A stretch of 6,468 bases of DNA from positions 1-6,468 of the forward strand of contig CAZTTG010000163.1 of the NCBI GenBank assembly GCA_964615935.1. The letters run 5' to 3'. This DNA is from CAZTTG01 sp964615935 (lineage in GTDB: Bacteria; Planctomycetota; UBA1135; GCA-002686595). Positions 1 through 6,245 of this stretch are shown here, piece after piece. Positions within the stretch are counted from its first letter, which is position 1. Every line of letters begins with the position of its first letter. Both the position numbers and the translations under genes were made by a program. Below the pieces are notes generated by a model. That model ran no database searches. It worked only from the letters and a program-made list of their open reading frames with translations, and was not told where the DNA came from.

Positions 1-857
1 GCCGGCACGTAGTAGGTCTCGGTCACGTCCGGCTCGCGGGCGAAGAAGCCCCCGCGCCCGCGCTGGATGACCTGGACGAAGGCCATGAAGCTGGTGGGGA
101 ACTCGAGGCCGCCGGAGCGCGTGGGCATGAAGCGACGTCGTAGGCGGAAGCAGCGATACTCGCGCTGGCCGCGCTTCACGGGGGCGAGCTGCTCGACCGC
201 GATGGTGTCGCTGCGGTTGAGATCGATGGTGACCAGCCGGGCGCGCGGATCGGTGGCCCCCTCGAGCTCCAGCACGCCGGGCAGCTCGCCCCACCAGGGG
301 AGCGAGAGGTTGCAGCGGCCGATGCCGGGGTCGATCGAGAGGTCCCAGCCGAAGCGCAGCTCGACCTCCAGCGGCTGCCCCTCGTAGACGCTCGAGCTGG
401 AGGTCACCAGCTCGAAGAAGCCCAGGGTCTCGCCGCGCAGGTCCTCCACCACCGTCAGGGGCAGGGCTCGGGTGAGGACCTCCCGGCCGTCGACCCGCAG
501 CTGGATGGGCGGGATCTCGAAGTCGCCCGCGCGATCGGGCCGGATGGCGACCCGCCACTCACTGCTCTCGGTGTAGGAGCTCACCCCGTTGACGATCCGC
601 ATCTGGCGGCTGGTCGAGGGGGGTCCCAGCTCGCCGATGCGCAGGCCGTCGACGCGCGGCAGCTCGCCCACCTCGGCCGAGCGGGCGTTCACCACCGTGA
701 TCACCAGGGACACCCCCCCGCCGAGCTTGACCACGCCGCTGGTGAGCTTGGCCGTCACGTGGGTCTGGCCGCGGCGCTGGGCCCCGGCCGGGGCCGCGAG
801 CGCGAGCGCGCACAGGAGGAGCGCGAGGATCGCCGAGAATCGTCCAGTCGTCGTCAT
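1..857 (-). CDS. batD: BatD-like oxygen-tolerance protein, N-terminal part (runs off the left edge)
   Basis: The first 285 codons are open with no stop; the C-terminus lies outside the window. Residues 1-26 form a signal peptide: a short polar/basic start, a hydrophobic core of Ala and Leu (about 9-22), and a cleavage site after APAGA before Gln27. From about residue 32 to 137 there is a beta-rich segment with the usual BatD pattern: a T-x-K-L-T-S strand, Gly-rich turn, V-x-V-V-N, then LGPPSTSRQMRIVNG, a Ser-Tyr-Thr strand, and DRAGDFEIPPIQLRVDGR leading to LPLTVVED. A second repeat starts near 147 with FFELVTSSSSVYEGQPLEVE, matching the family's 'vY.GEp' strand. Known BatD proteins (PF13584) are periplasmic Ig-like repeat proteins anchored by a C-terminal membrane helix. 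Two Cys residues (181 and 236) follow the signal and could form a disulphide. The ATG shares one base with the batC stop (TGATG) and has GGAGAGG 8 nt upstream. BatD identity is inferred from pattern and operon position. Confidence 0.85.
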   Translation of the reverse strand, partial: MTTTGRFSAILALLLCALALAAPAGAQRRGQTHVTAKLTSGVVKLGGGVSLVITVVNARSAEVGELPRVDGLRIGELGPPSTSRQMRIVNGVSSYTESSEWRVAIRPDRAGDFEIPPIQLRVDGREVLTRALPLTVVEDLRGETLGFFELVTSSSSVYEGQPLEVELRFGWDLSIDPGIGRCNLSLPWWGELPGVLELEGATDPRARLVTIDLNRSDTIAVEQLAPVKRGQREYRCFRLRRRFMPTRSGGLEFPTSFMAFVQVIQRGRGGFFAREPDVTETYYVP

Positions 858-1921
858 CACCAGTCCCTCTCCACGGGCACCCGTCGCTGCTGCTGCAGGC
901 GGGCTCGCAGGGCTTCGCCCTCCTTCTCGATCTCCTCCAACAGGTCGAGGAGCCGCATCACCTCTTCGCGGGTCAGGAGCCGCTCCTCCTGCTGTTCGTC
1001 GCCCTCCTGGGGCGGCTCCGATCCGGAGGGCTCGGTCTCCTGCTGCTCGTCCTGCTGCTGCTGGTCCTGTTGGTCCTGCTCCTGCTGTTCCTGGTCCTGC
1101 TGTTCCTGGTCCTGCTGATCCTGCTCGTCCTGCTGCTGGTCCTGCTGCTGCTGCTCGCGCTGGCGCCGGATCTCCTCGAGCTCGTCCAGCCGCCGCCCGA
1201 TCCACTCCAGGTTGACCCGCGTCGCGCGGTCGCGCCAGTCGGCGCGCAGGCGCAGGGCGAGCTCGTCGCGGGCGGCGAGATAGAGGGCCGTCGCCACGTC
1301 CAGCGGATCGGGCTCCTCGGGCGCGGCCCCCGGCGCTCCCCCACCGGGCGGGGACGGCGGCGCCGCGCCCGCTGCGGGGGACAGCCCCTCGGCCTCGGCG
1401 ACCTCGGGGATGCGCAGCCGCATGACCTCGGCCAGCTCGAGGGTCAGGGCGCCCCCGTTGTAGAGGGCGTCGAGCCGCAGCTCGCCGGGCCCGGCCAGGG
1501 CGGCCGAGCGCCCCAGGGCCTCCCTCGCGGCGGCCGGATCCGCCGCCGCCCGGTGCGCCAGCCCCAGGGCGTAGTGCACCTCGGCCTGGACCGGCTCGGG
1601 CGGTCCGTTCCAGCCCAGGTCCTCGAGCAGCGGGTCGATCGGGGCGAGCGGCCACTCGCTCCAGCCGCCGCTCCACTCCCTCGCGTCGCGCCGCCAGCGC
1701 AGGAAAGCCGTGGGCGCGAGCAGGGCCTCGCCGATCTCCAGCGCCCGCGCCTCCTCGCCGAGCTCGACCCTGCGCGCCATCTCGGCCACGCCCTCGCTCG
1801 CGGTGCCCTCCCAGCGCGGGGGCTCGCGCTCCTCCTCCGCGGGGGTCGGGGGAGCGGGCGCCTGCGCGCCGAGCGCCAGCGGAACGAGCAGGAGCAGGGA
1901 ACGCCTCGAGGTCGCTCTCAC
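857..1921 (-). CDS. batC: BatC-like TPR protein with Gln/Asp/Glu-rich tract
   Basis: A 354-residue protein. The start is a GTG overlapping the batB stop (GTGA), chosen because GGAGG lies 5 nt upstream and because it begins directly with a signal peptide: MRATSRR, then a Leu-rich core (9-18), then Ala/Pro-rich sequence from about 20. Residues 110-165 hold degenerate TPR-like helices (EVHYALGLAHRAAADPAAAREAL, then a DALYNGGAL helix). A Pro/Gly/Ala linker covers about 180-205. A further helix pair (206-250) ends in RVNLEWIGRRLDELEEIRR, the usual place of the 'A..NLE.A..rL' motif. Residues 254-295 are almost only Q, D and E. The C-terminus (316-354) has LTREEVMRLLDLLEEIEKEG and ends in VERDW. BatC/TPR proteins of Bat operons typically end in a very similar V-E-K-D-W, which is the best evidence for the identity. 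The product is probably periplasmic and a scaffold or partner for BatA/BatB. The TPRs are weak, so their number is uncertain. Confidence 0.83.
   Translation of the reverse strand: MRATSRRSLLLLVPLALGAQAPAPPTPAEEEREPPRWEGTASEGVAEMARRVELGEEARALEIGEALLAPTAFLRWRRDAREWSGGWSEWPLAPIDPLLEDLGWNGPPEPVQAEVHYALGLAHRAAADPAAAREALGRSAALAGPGELRLDALYNGGALTLELAEVMRLRIPEVAEAEGLSPAAGAAPPSPPGGGAPGAAPEEPDPLDVATALYLAARDELALRLRADWRDRATRVNLEWIGRRLDELEEIRRQREQQQQDQQQDEQDQQDQEQQDQEQQEQDQQDQQQQDEQQETEPSGSEPPQEGDEQQEERLLTREEVMRLLDLLEEIEKEGEALRARLQQQRRVPVERDW
866..872 (-). promoter_or_regulatory. Ribosome binding site of batD inside the batC C-terminal codons
   Basis: GGAGAGG sits 8 nt before the batD ATG. The same bases are part of the Val-Glu-Arg codons of the conserved VERDW ending of batC (860-874). 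The site supports the ATG at 857 as the start of batD. Confidence 0.7.
1037..1162 (-). repeat. Degenerate CAG/GAC-type tandem repeat encoding the BatC Q/D/E tract
   Basis: On the plus strand this stretch is built from CCTGCTG and CTGGT words, with a period of about 15 bases in the middle. One 15-base unit (CCTGCTGTTCCTGGT) is repeated exactly at 1081-1095 and 1096-1110, and the flanking units are diverged copies. Read on the minus strand it encodes BatC residues 254-295, almost entirely Gln, Asp and Glu. Units are multiples of three, so gain or loss of copies would keep the frame. The tract separates the TPR region from the conserved C-terminal helix, so it is probably a flexible, acidic, hydrophilic linker. 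Confidence 0.85.
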
Positions 1922-2955
1922 GGCCGCCTCCCCCTCGCGCGCTTCTCGCGCATCCCGGTCTCCAGCAGCATGCACGCCAGGCCCAGCACCAGGAACCACT
2001 GGTAGCGATCGTGCGGGACCCGGTCGATCCCCTGCCCCATCTCGCGGCCCTCCAGCCGGCTGATGCGGCCGGCGTAGATCTCCTCCAGGGGCACCGGCGA
2101 GCTGGCGGCCGAGAGGTAGGCGCCCCCGGTGATCTCGGCCAGCTCGGCGAGATTGCCGCCTTCCAGTCGCGAGACGACCTCGCTCCCGGCCGAGTCGCGC
2201 ACGAAGCCCTCGCCTCCCCCGGCCTCCTCGGAGGGGATCTTGCCGCCCGCCTCGGTGGCCATGCCCACCGCGTAGAGGCGCACCCCGCGCCGGGCGGCCT
2301 CGCGGGCCATCTCCAGCCCGCGTCCCTCCAGGTCCTCGCCGTCGGTCAGGAGGACGATGGCCTCGTGGGCGCCGGTGCGGCCGTCGAAGAGGGCCAGGGC
2401 CCGCTCCAGGGCCGCGCCCAGATCGGTGCCGCCCACCTGGTTGTCCTCCGGGCTGACCGTCTCGAGCAGGGCCGCGAAGGTCGTGCGGTCGTGGGTCAGG
2501 GGCGCGACCTCGCGCACGTCGCCGGAGAAGGCCAGCAGGGCCACGCGGTCGCCGCGCAGGTGCTCGAGCAGGCCCAGCACCTCGCGGCGGGCGCGGGTGA
2601 GGCGGTCGGGACGCAGGTCGCGCACCAGCATGCTGCGCGAGCTGTCCAGGCACACGCAGAGGTCCAGGCCCCGGCGGCGCACCTCGCGCTCGGTGTAGCC
2701 GCGCACCGGGCCGACGAGCGCGATCCCGAGCAGGATCGTCCCCGCGCCGGCGAGCCACAGGCGGGCGCGCGCGCGGTTGCGCGAGGTGCGCGGCAGGAAG
2801 CGCGCGAGGTGCCGCTCGGCCACCAGGTGCTCGGTCTCCGCCCGCCGCCACCGCAGCCCCAGCCAGCCCAGAGCGAGGAGCGCGGGCGCGGCCAGGAGCC
2901 AGGCCCCGGATGCGGACCGCAGGAGGTCGAAGCCGAGCAGATCCAGGACCATCAT
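1918..2955 (-). CDS. batB: BatB-like membrane-anchored von Willebrand factor A protein
   Basis: A 345-residue protein. Two consecutive ATG codons open it; the first (2955-2953) overlaps the batA stop as ATGA and has GGAGG 8 nt upstream. Two N-terminal membrane helices (about 17-35 and 66-83) flank a basic stretch, the arrangement known from BatA/BatB N-termini. The vWA domain runs from about 96 to 300. Its MIDAS is complete: D104-S-S106-R-S108, T177 in GGTDLG, and D205 in VLLTDGED. The segment VRLYAVGMATEAGGKIP followed by a Gly/Glu loop and NLAELAEITGGAYL is typical of BatB rather than BatA. A third helix lies at about 318-332, followed by a strongly basic tail. In this family the vWA domain is thought to face the periplasm and bind partners through a divalent metal. 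BatA and BatB are paralogues and probably work together. The A versus B naming rests on gene order and the GGKIP loop. Confidence 0.88.
   Translation of the reverse strand: MMVLDLLGFDLLRSASGAWLLAAPALLALGWLGLRWRRAETEHLVAERHLARFLPRTSRNRARARLWLAGAGTILLGIALVGPVRGYTEREVRRRGLDLCVCLDSSRSMLVRDLRPDRLTRARREVLGLLEHLRGDRVALLAFSGDVREVAPLTHDRTTFAALLETVSPEDNQVGGTDLGAALERALALFDGRTGAHEAIVLLTDGEDLEGRGLEMAREAARRGVRLYAVGMATEAGGKIPSEEAGGGEGFVRDSAGSEVVSRLEGGNLAELAEITGGAYLSAASSPVPLEEIYAGRISRLEGREMGQGIDRVPHDRYQWFLVLGLACMLLETGMREKRARGRRP
1927..1931 (-). promoter_or_regulatory. Ribosome binding site that decides the GTG start of batC
   Basis: GGAGG lies 5 nt before the GTG at 1921-1919 and inside the last codons of batB. 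No ATG in the batC frame close by has a comparable site, and translation from the GTG gives a clean signal peptide. Confidence 0.7.
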
Positions 2956-4028
2956 CCCGGCAGCCTCCGCGCCCAGGTCGATCGGGAAGCCCACGCCAGC
3001 AGGTACAGCGCCAGCCCCAGGGAGAGCAGCGGGGGGTAGAGGTCGAAGGTCTCCGTGAAGCGCCGCTCGGAGCGCGGCGTGCGCACCAGCTCCTCGATGT
3101 CCGCGTAGGCCTCCTCCAGGGCCCGCCGGTCCCCCGCCGGGAAGAACTGCCCGCCCGTCACCTCGGCGATCTCCTCGAGCTGGCGGGTGTCGAGCTTGCG
3201 CCCGGTCGGATACACCTGCCCCAGCATGTTGACGTACTGGTACTCGCCGGCCAGGACCGTGTAGACGCGGATCCCCTCCTCGGAGGCGAGCCGGGCGGCG
3301 GTCTCGGGCTCGATGTCGTGGACGTTGTTCTCGCCGTCGGTGAGCAGGACGCACACCTTGGAGCGCGCGTCGGTCTCCCGCAGCAGCGCCACCCCCTTGG
3401 CCAGGGCGCGGCCGATCCCGGTGCCGTCCTCGTCCTGGTAGCGCACGATCTCGACCCCCCGCAGGAAGCCGGTCAGGGCGCTGACGTCCAGGGTGAAGGG
3501 ACACAGGAGCCGGGGGTAGCGGGCGAAGGTCAAGAGCGCGACGTTGTCGGCCGCGCCGACGCGGTCGGTCATCCGCCGCTCGGCGAAGTCCCCCACCACC
3601 TCCTTGACCACCTCGAGCCGCGAGCGGCCAGCCTCCATGTCCTTGTGGGCCATGGAGCTCGAGCAGTCGAGCACCAGGGCGATGTCGACTCCCTCCGACA
3701 CCGTGGTCGTCAGCACGTTGCCGCGCAGCGGCCGCGCCAGGGCGACGATGACCGCGACGAGCGCCAGCGCCGAGAGCAGCGGCGGCACGAAGCCCAGGCG
3801 CTGTCGCAGGGTCCGCGGCAGGGTCCCCCCGGGGAGGGCGGGCACCCTCCCCGCCTCGAGCCCCCGGCCCGCGCGACCCAGGAAGAGCAGCACCAGGGCC
3901 AGGGGGAGGAGGGCCAGGAACCAGGGCTCGGCCAGGTAGGCGTCGCCCCACAGGTGCCAGCTCGCCTCGGCGGTGCTCTCGACCTCCTCGGCCGGCGGGA
4001 GCGCGGCGAGCGCGGGGAGGGCGCTCAT
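2952..4028 (-). CDS. batA: BatA-like membrane-anchored von Willebrand factor A protein
   Basis: A 358-residue protein. The ATG overlaps the upstream stop as ATGA and has a strong GGAGG 7 nt upstream (4036-4040). Residues 30-51 (YLAEPWFLALLPLALVLLFL) are the first helix, with the 'f..P..L.lL' start common in aerotolerance-regulator N-terminal domains (PF07584). A second helix spans about 80-98. The vWA domain begins at about 113 (EGVDIALVLDCSSSM). The MIDAS is complete: D121-C-S123-S-S125, T203 in DGTGIG, and D231 in LLTDGENN. The late segment RQLEEIAEVTGGQFFPAGD, then ALEEAYADIEEL, matches the usual BatA end of the vWA fold. A third helix lies at 332-347. About 30 polar residues precede the first helix, longer than I expect for BatA; no internal start with a good Shine-Dalgarno was found, so the overlapping ATG is kept. 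The Cys inside the MIDAS loop (C122) is slightly unusual, but the metal ligands are present. Confidence 0.9.
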   Translation of the reverse strand: MSALPALAALPPAEEVESTAEASWHLWGDAYLAEPWFLALLPLALVLLFLGRAGRGLEAGRVPALPGGTLPRTLRQRLGFVPPLLSALALVAVIVALARPLRGNVLTTTVSEGVDIALVLDCSSSMAHKDMEAGRSRLEVVKEVVGDFAERRMTDRVGAADNVALLTFARYPRLLCPFTLDVSALTGFLRGVEIVRYQDEDGTGIGRALAKGVALLRETDARSKVCVLLTDGENNVHDIEPETAARLASEEGIRVYTVLAGEYQYVNMLGQVYPTGRKLDTRQLEEIAEVTGGQFFPAGDRRALEEAYADIEELVRTPRSERRFTETFDLYPPLLSLGLALYLLAWASRSTWARRLPG

Positions 4029-4942
4029 GCGGCCACCTCCGCCTCCGAGAGCGAGGCGCACAGCTCGCGCGCCCGCTCGAGGTTCTCGCGCACCGCGAAG
4101 GGCGAGGGATCCTCGCTGCCGTACTTGACCGCCTCGCAGGCGTCGAACAGGGCGCGGATGCCCTCCTGGACCCGCGGGGAGAGCCCGTCGTCCGCGATCC
4201 CGGCCAGCCACTCCTCGTCGGTCAGGCCGGAGCGGTCGCTGGCCCGCCGGCGGTCGCCGGCCGCCCGCACCAGGCGGGTGAGGGCGAAGTGCAGCTCGCG
4301 CACGTCCTCGGGGTCCCGGGGCAGGTCGCTCGCCAGGAGGCGCAGCTCCTCCAGGGGGTCGGGCCCCAGCTCCTCGGCCGGAGCGCGGGCCGCCCGGCGC
4401 CGCCGCCAGCGCAGAATCAGGAGGAGGGCCGCTGTGGCGAGGATCAGGCCGCCGGCCACCTTCGCGAGGAGGAGCGCGGCGCCGCGCTCGGGCTCGCTCA
4501 CCTCGCGGAAGCCCATGAGACCGTGGGGGCCGATCTCGCCCTCGCCGATCAGGCTCGCGACCTCCAGTCGAGCGGGGGGAGGCGAGACGCGCTGGATCTC
4601 GCCCGCCACCTCGAGCTCGACCGCCAGCTCGCCCAGCTCGCGCGAGCCCGGCTCCAGCGAGGCGAGGCTCCATTCGAAGCGGCTGATCGCGCCGCCTGGC
4701 CGAGCGGGGTTGGGCTCGGTCAGGCGGCCGCGCTCCTCGAAGAGCACCCAGGTGGGATCGAGGACGAGGCCCTCCCCGGCGAGCCGGGGGCGGGCGCCGT
4801 CGGGATGGCGCACCTCGAGCAGGCAGCGGACCGGTTCCCCCACCTCGGCCTTCGCCGGATCGAGGACGAGCTCGGCGGAGACCGCCGCCGGCGCGGGGCC
4901 GGCCTGGGCCAGGACCAGCAGGGCGATCGCGATGGCGTTCAT
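4025..4942 (-). CDS. Signal-peptide, single-pass membrane protein of the Bat operon (BatD-like layout)
   Basis: A 305-residue protein starting at an ATG that overlaps the DUF58 stop (ATGA). Residues 1-20 (MNAIAIALLVLAQAGPAPAA) form a signal peptide. The exported part (about 22-150) is beta-rich and starts AELVLDPAKAEVGEPVRCLL, the 'v..GEp..l.v.v' pattern also seen at the front of BatD-type Ig-like domains. One membrane helix spans about 155-178 (ALLLAKVAGGLILATAALLL), followed by RWRRRRAAR, a clear stop-transfer signal, so the N-terminus is periplasmic and residues 180-305 cytosolic. The cytosolic part is helical: ELHFALTRLVRAA, a GLTDEEWLAGI helix start, then FDACEAVKYG and a final NLERARELCASL helix. 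This order (LTR, then T-x-E-E-W, then D.ce.vKyg) resembles the cytosolic tails of DUF4381 and long BatD proteins. I do not recognise a named family. Position suggests it links the cytosolic DUF58 protein to the membrane vWA proteins. Confidence 0.82.
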   Translation of the reverse strand: MNAIAIALLVLAQAGPAPAAVSAELVLDPAKAEVGEPVRCLLEVRHPDGARPRLAGEGLVLDPTWVLFEERGRLTEPNPARPGGAISRFEWSLASLEPGSRELGELAVELEVAGEIQRVSPPPARLEVASLIGEGEIGPHGLMGFREVSEPERGAALLLAKVAGGLILATAALLLILRWRRRRAARAPAEELGPDPLEELRLLASDLPRDPEDVRELHFALTRLVRAAGDRRRASDRSGLTDEEWLAGIADDGLSPRVQEGIRALFDACEAVKYGSEDPSPFAVRENLERARELCASLSEAEVAA

Positions 4943-5877
4943 CGACTCCCCCCCCGGCCCCGGCGGCGGCTCTTGAAGAAGCGCACCAGGGGATCGGCCA
5001 CGTCGCCCTCGGTCGAGATCTCCACCAGGTCGACGCGGGCGCGCTCCAGGACCTCGCGTAGGTGGGCTCGGCGGTCGGCGGCCGCGCGCGCCCAGGCCTC
5101 GCGGACCGAGGCCGAGCGCGTGTCCACCTCGACCTCCCGGCCGCTCTCCAGGTCGCGCAGGCGTATCCAGCCGGCCTTGGGCAGCTCCTCCTCGAAGGGA
5201 TCGCCGATCCGCACGGCCACCACGTCGTGCCGGCGCGCGAGCCGGGCCAGGTGATCGCCCCAGCCATAGGACTCGTCGGCCCCCTCGGGCTCGACGAAGT
5301 CGCTCACCAGGAAGATCAGCGAGCGCCGGCGCAGGGTGCGCGCCTGGTGCTCGAGCACCTCGGCGAAGCTCGTGCCCCCGCCAGTGGGCCGGGCGGCGAT
5401 CACCTCGCGCACCACCCGGGCGACGTGGGACATCCCCTTGCGCGGGGGCAGGTGCAGGCCGGCGCGGTCGCCGAAGAGCGTCAGGCCGATCTGGTCCTGC
5501 TGGTGCACGGCCACGAAGGCCAGCAGGGCGCACAGGCTGGCGGCGGTCTCGCGCTTGGTGTGCGCCCGACTGCCGAAGTCCATCGAGCGGCTGGTGTCGA
5601 CCAGCAGGTTCAGCGTCAGCTCGCGCTCCTCCACGTAGGTCTTCACGAAGGCCGCGCCCGAGCGCGCGGTCCGGTTCCAGTCGATGGAGCGCACCTCGTC
5701 GCCCGGTTGGTAGGGGCGCACCTCCTCGAACTCGATCCCCGTGCCCCGGAAGGTGCTGCGGTAGGCCCCCGACAGCACGTCGTCCATCATCCGGTGGGTC
5801 CGGATCTGGATCTGGCGCACCCGAGCCATCAGCTCGGCCGGCAGGAGCTCGCCGTTGTCTTCCTTGTCCGCGGGCAT
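4939..5877 (-). CDS. DUF58 family protein with von Willebrand factor A-like domain
   Basis: A 312-residue protein and the first gene of the operon. Its N-terminal half carries the hallmark DUF58 block at residues 45-70: GTGIEFEEVRPYQPGDEVRS, then I-D-W-N. The vWA-like domain follows with a complete MIDAS: D94-T-S96-R-S98, T169 in GGGTS, and D193 in FLVSDF. There is no signal peptide or membrane helix, so it is cytosolic. The last 15 residues are very basic (FFKSRRRGRGGSR). Length and layout match the short cytosolic DUF58 proteins of Bat/MoxR operons. In those systems DUF58 is usually next to a MoxR AAA+ ATPase and probably acts as its adaptor or substrate-binding partner. The ATG at 5877 was chosen because GGGGTGAG lies 6 nt upstream and the protein then starts with an acidic stretch typical of the family. 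The frame stays open to 6387, but that upstream part is Pro/Arg-rich, crosses the divergent gene, and looks non-coding. Confidence 0.92.
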   Translation of the reverse strand: MPADKEDNGELLPAELMARVRQIQIRTHRMMDDVLSGAYRSTFRGTGIEFEEVRPYQPGDEVRSIDWNRTARSGAAFVKTYVEERELTLNLLVDTSRSMDFGSRAHTKRETAASLCALLAFVAVHQQDQIGLTLFGDRAGLHLPPRKGMSHVARVVREVIAARPTGGGTSFAEVLEHQARTLRRRSLIFLVSDFVEPEGADESYGWGDHLARLARRHDVVAVRIGDPFEEELPKAGWIRLRDLESGREVEVDTRSASVREAWARAAADRRAHLREVLERARVDLVEISTEGDVADPLVRFFKSRRRGRGGSR

Positions 5878-5883
5878 GGCTGG

Positions 5884-5891
5884 CTCACCCC
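5884..5891 (-). promoter_or_regulatory. Ribosome binding site of the DUF58 gene
   Basis: GGGGTGAG ends 6 nt before the ATG at 5877. GGTGA pairs with the extended anti-Shine-Dalgarno. The four G residues could also pair with a C-rich segment upstream in the leader (5914-5920), so access to the site may depend on structure. Confidence 0.55.
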
Positions 5892-6009
5892 GGGGCCCCG
5901 CGCCGGTCGGTCGCCCGGGGGTCCGAGCGGGCAAGCGGGCAGGCGGGCGGGTGCGGTTCGGATCGGGAGGCTCATCGCGGTCTGGGGAGGGGTCGCGGGC
6001 GAGTCCGGG

Positions 6010-6015
6010 ATTGTA
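6010..6015 (-). promoter_or_regulatory. Possible -10 element (TACAAT) for the Bat operon
   Basis: Read on the minus strand this is TACAAT, five of six bases of the sigma-70 -10 consensus, and it stands out in otherwise GC-rich sequence. Transcription from here would give a leader of about 125 nt before the DUF58 ATG. No good TTGACA is seen 16-18 nt upstream, so this is only a candidate. Confidence 0.3.
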
Positions 6016-6129
6016 GCGGGGGCCCCGCCGGGAGGCCCATGGGCGCCCCGGCCGGGGCCTGGGTTCCGGGTACGGGCCCGGGCCACGAGCGTTGGCGGGG
6101 CGCGGGGGCCGACTGCCCCGGCGACGGGA

Positions 6130-6147
6130 TCCCGGCCAGTGCCGGGA
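6130..6147. other. Small GC-rich hairpin in the intergenic region
   Basis: TCCCGGC and GCCGGGA form a perfect 7-bp stem around the loop CAGT. A run of four A follows on the plus strand, so on neither strand is there the stem-then-T-run order of an intrinsic terminator. It might be an operator or leader structure, or chance at this GC content. Confidence 0.3.
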
Positions 6148-6239
6148 AAACCGCGGATTCCCCGGAGGGATCACGCCTGAACCTGCGCGTCCCAGGGTGA
6201 GCCGGCCCCAGCCTGACCGGCCGCGGACAACCAGCAGCC

Positions 6240-6245
6240 AAGGAG
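6240..6245 (+). promoter_or_regulatory. Ribosome binding site of the divergent secreted-protein gene
   Basis: AAGGAG lies 7 nt before the ATG at 6253. It is a near-perfect Shine-Dalgarno at ideal spacing, and it fixes the start of the partial gene at the right edge. Confidence 0.8.

Larger units (their letters stand above)
1..5877 (-). other. Bat-type operon: DUF58, BatD-like membrane protein, batA, batB, batC, batD
   Basis: Six genes on one strand with no intergenic space. The five junctions are ATGA at 4942-4939, ATGA at 4028-4025, ATGA at 2955-2952, GTGA at 1921-1918 and TGATG at 859-855. This implies one transcript with translational coupling, and probably a membrane complex made of all six products. 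The layout (cytosolic DUF58, membrane protein, two membrane vWA proteins, TPR protein, BatD) agrees with known Bat operons. No transcription terminator is visible inside it. The operon continues past the left edge, where further genes such as batE or moxR could lie. Confidence 0.88.

Noticed and set aside
67..387. Small plus-strand open frame at the left edge
   Set aside because: It lies opposite the clear BatD coding frame, and its product is a low-complexity Arg/Ser/Pro sequence.
1070..2005. Plus-strand frame with a very Leu-rich start resembling a membrane helix
   Set aside because: The Leu run is only the antisense reading of the CAG-rich Q tract of batC (CTG codons). The rest is low-complexity and has no Shine-Dalgarno.
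2910..4976. Long plus-strand open frame (688 codons) opposite batA and the membrane-protein gene
   Set aside because: It is Arg/Gly/Pro/Ser/Gln-rich with no recognisable domain. The opposite strand encodes clear vWA domains; long antisense frames are expected at this GC content.
6045..6058. 14-base perfect GC palindrome (GCCCCGGCCGGGGC), also present at 781-794
   Set aside because: The second copy lies in the Ala/Pro/Gly codons of the batD signal peptide. Two copies of a G/C-only palindrome in such GC-rich DNA are not good evidence for an operator.
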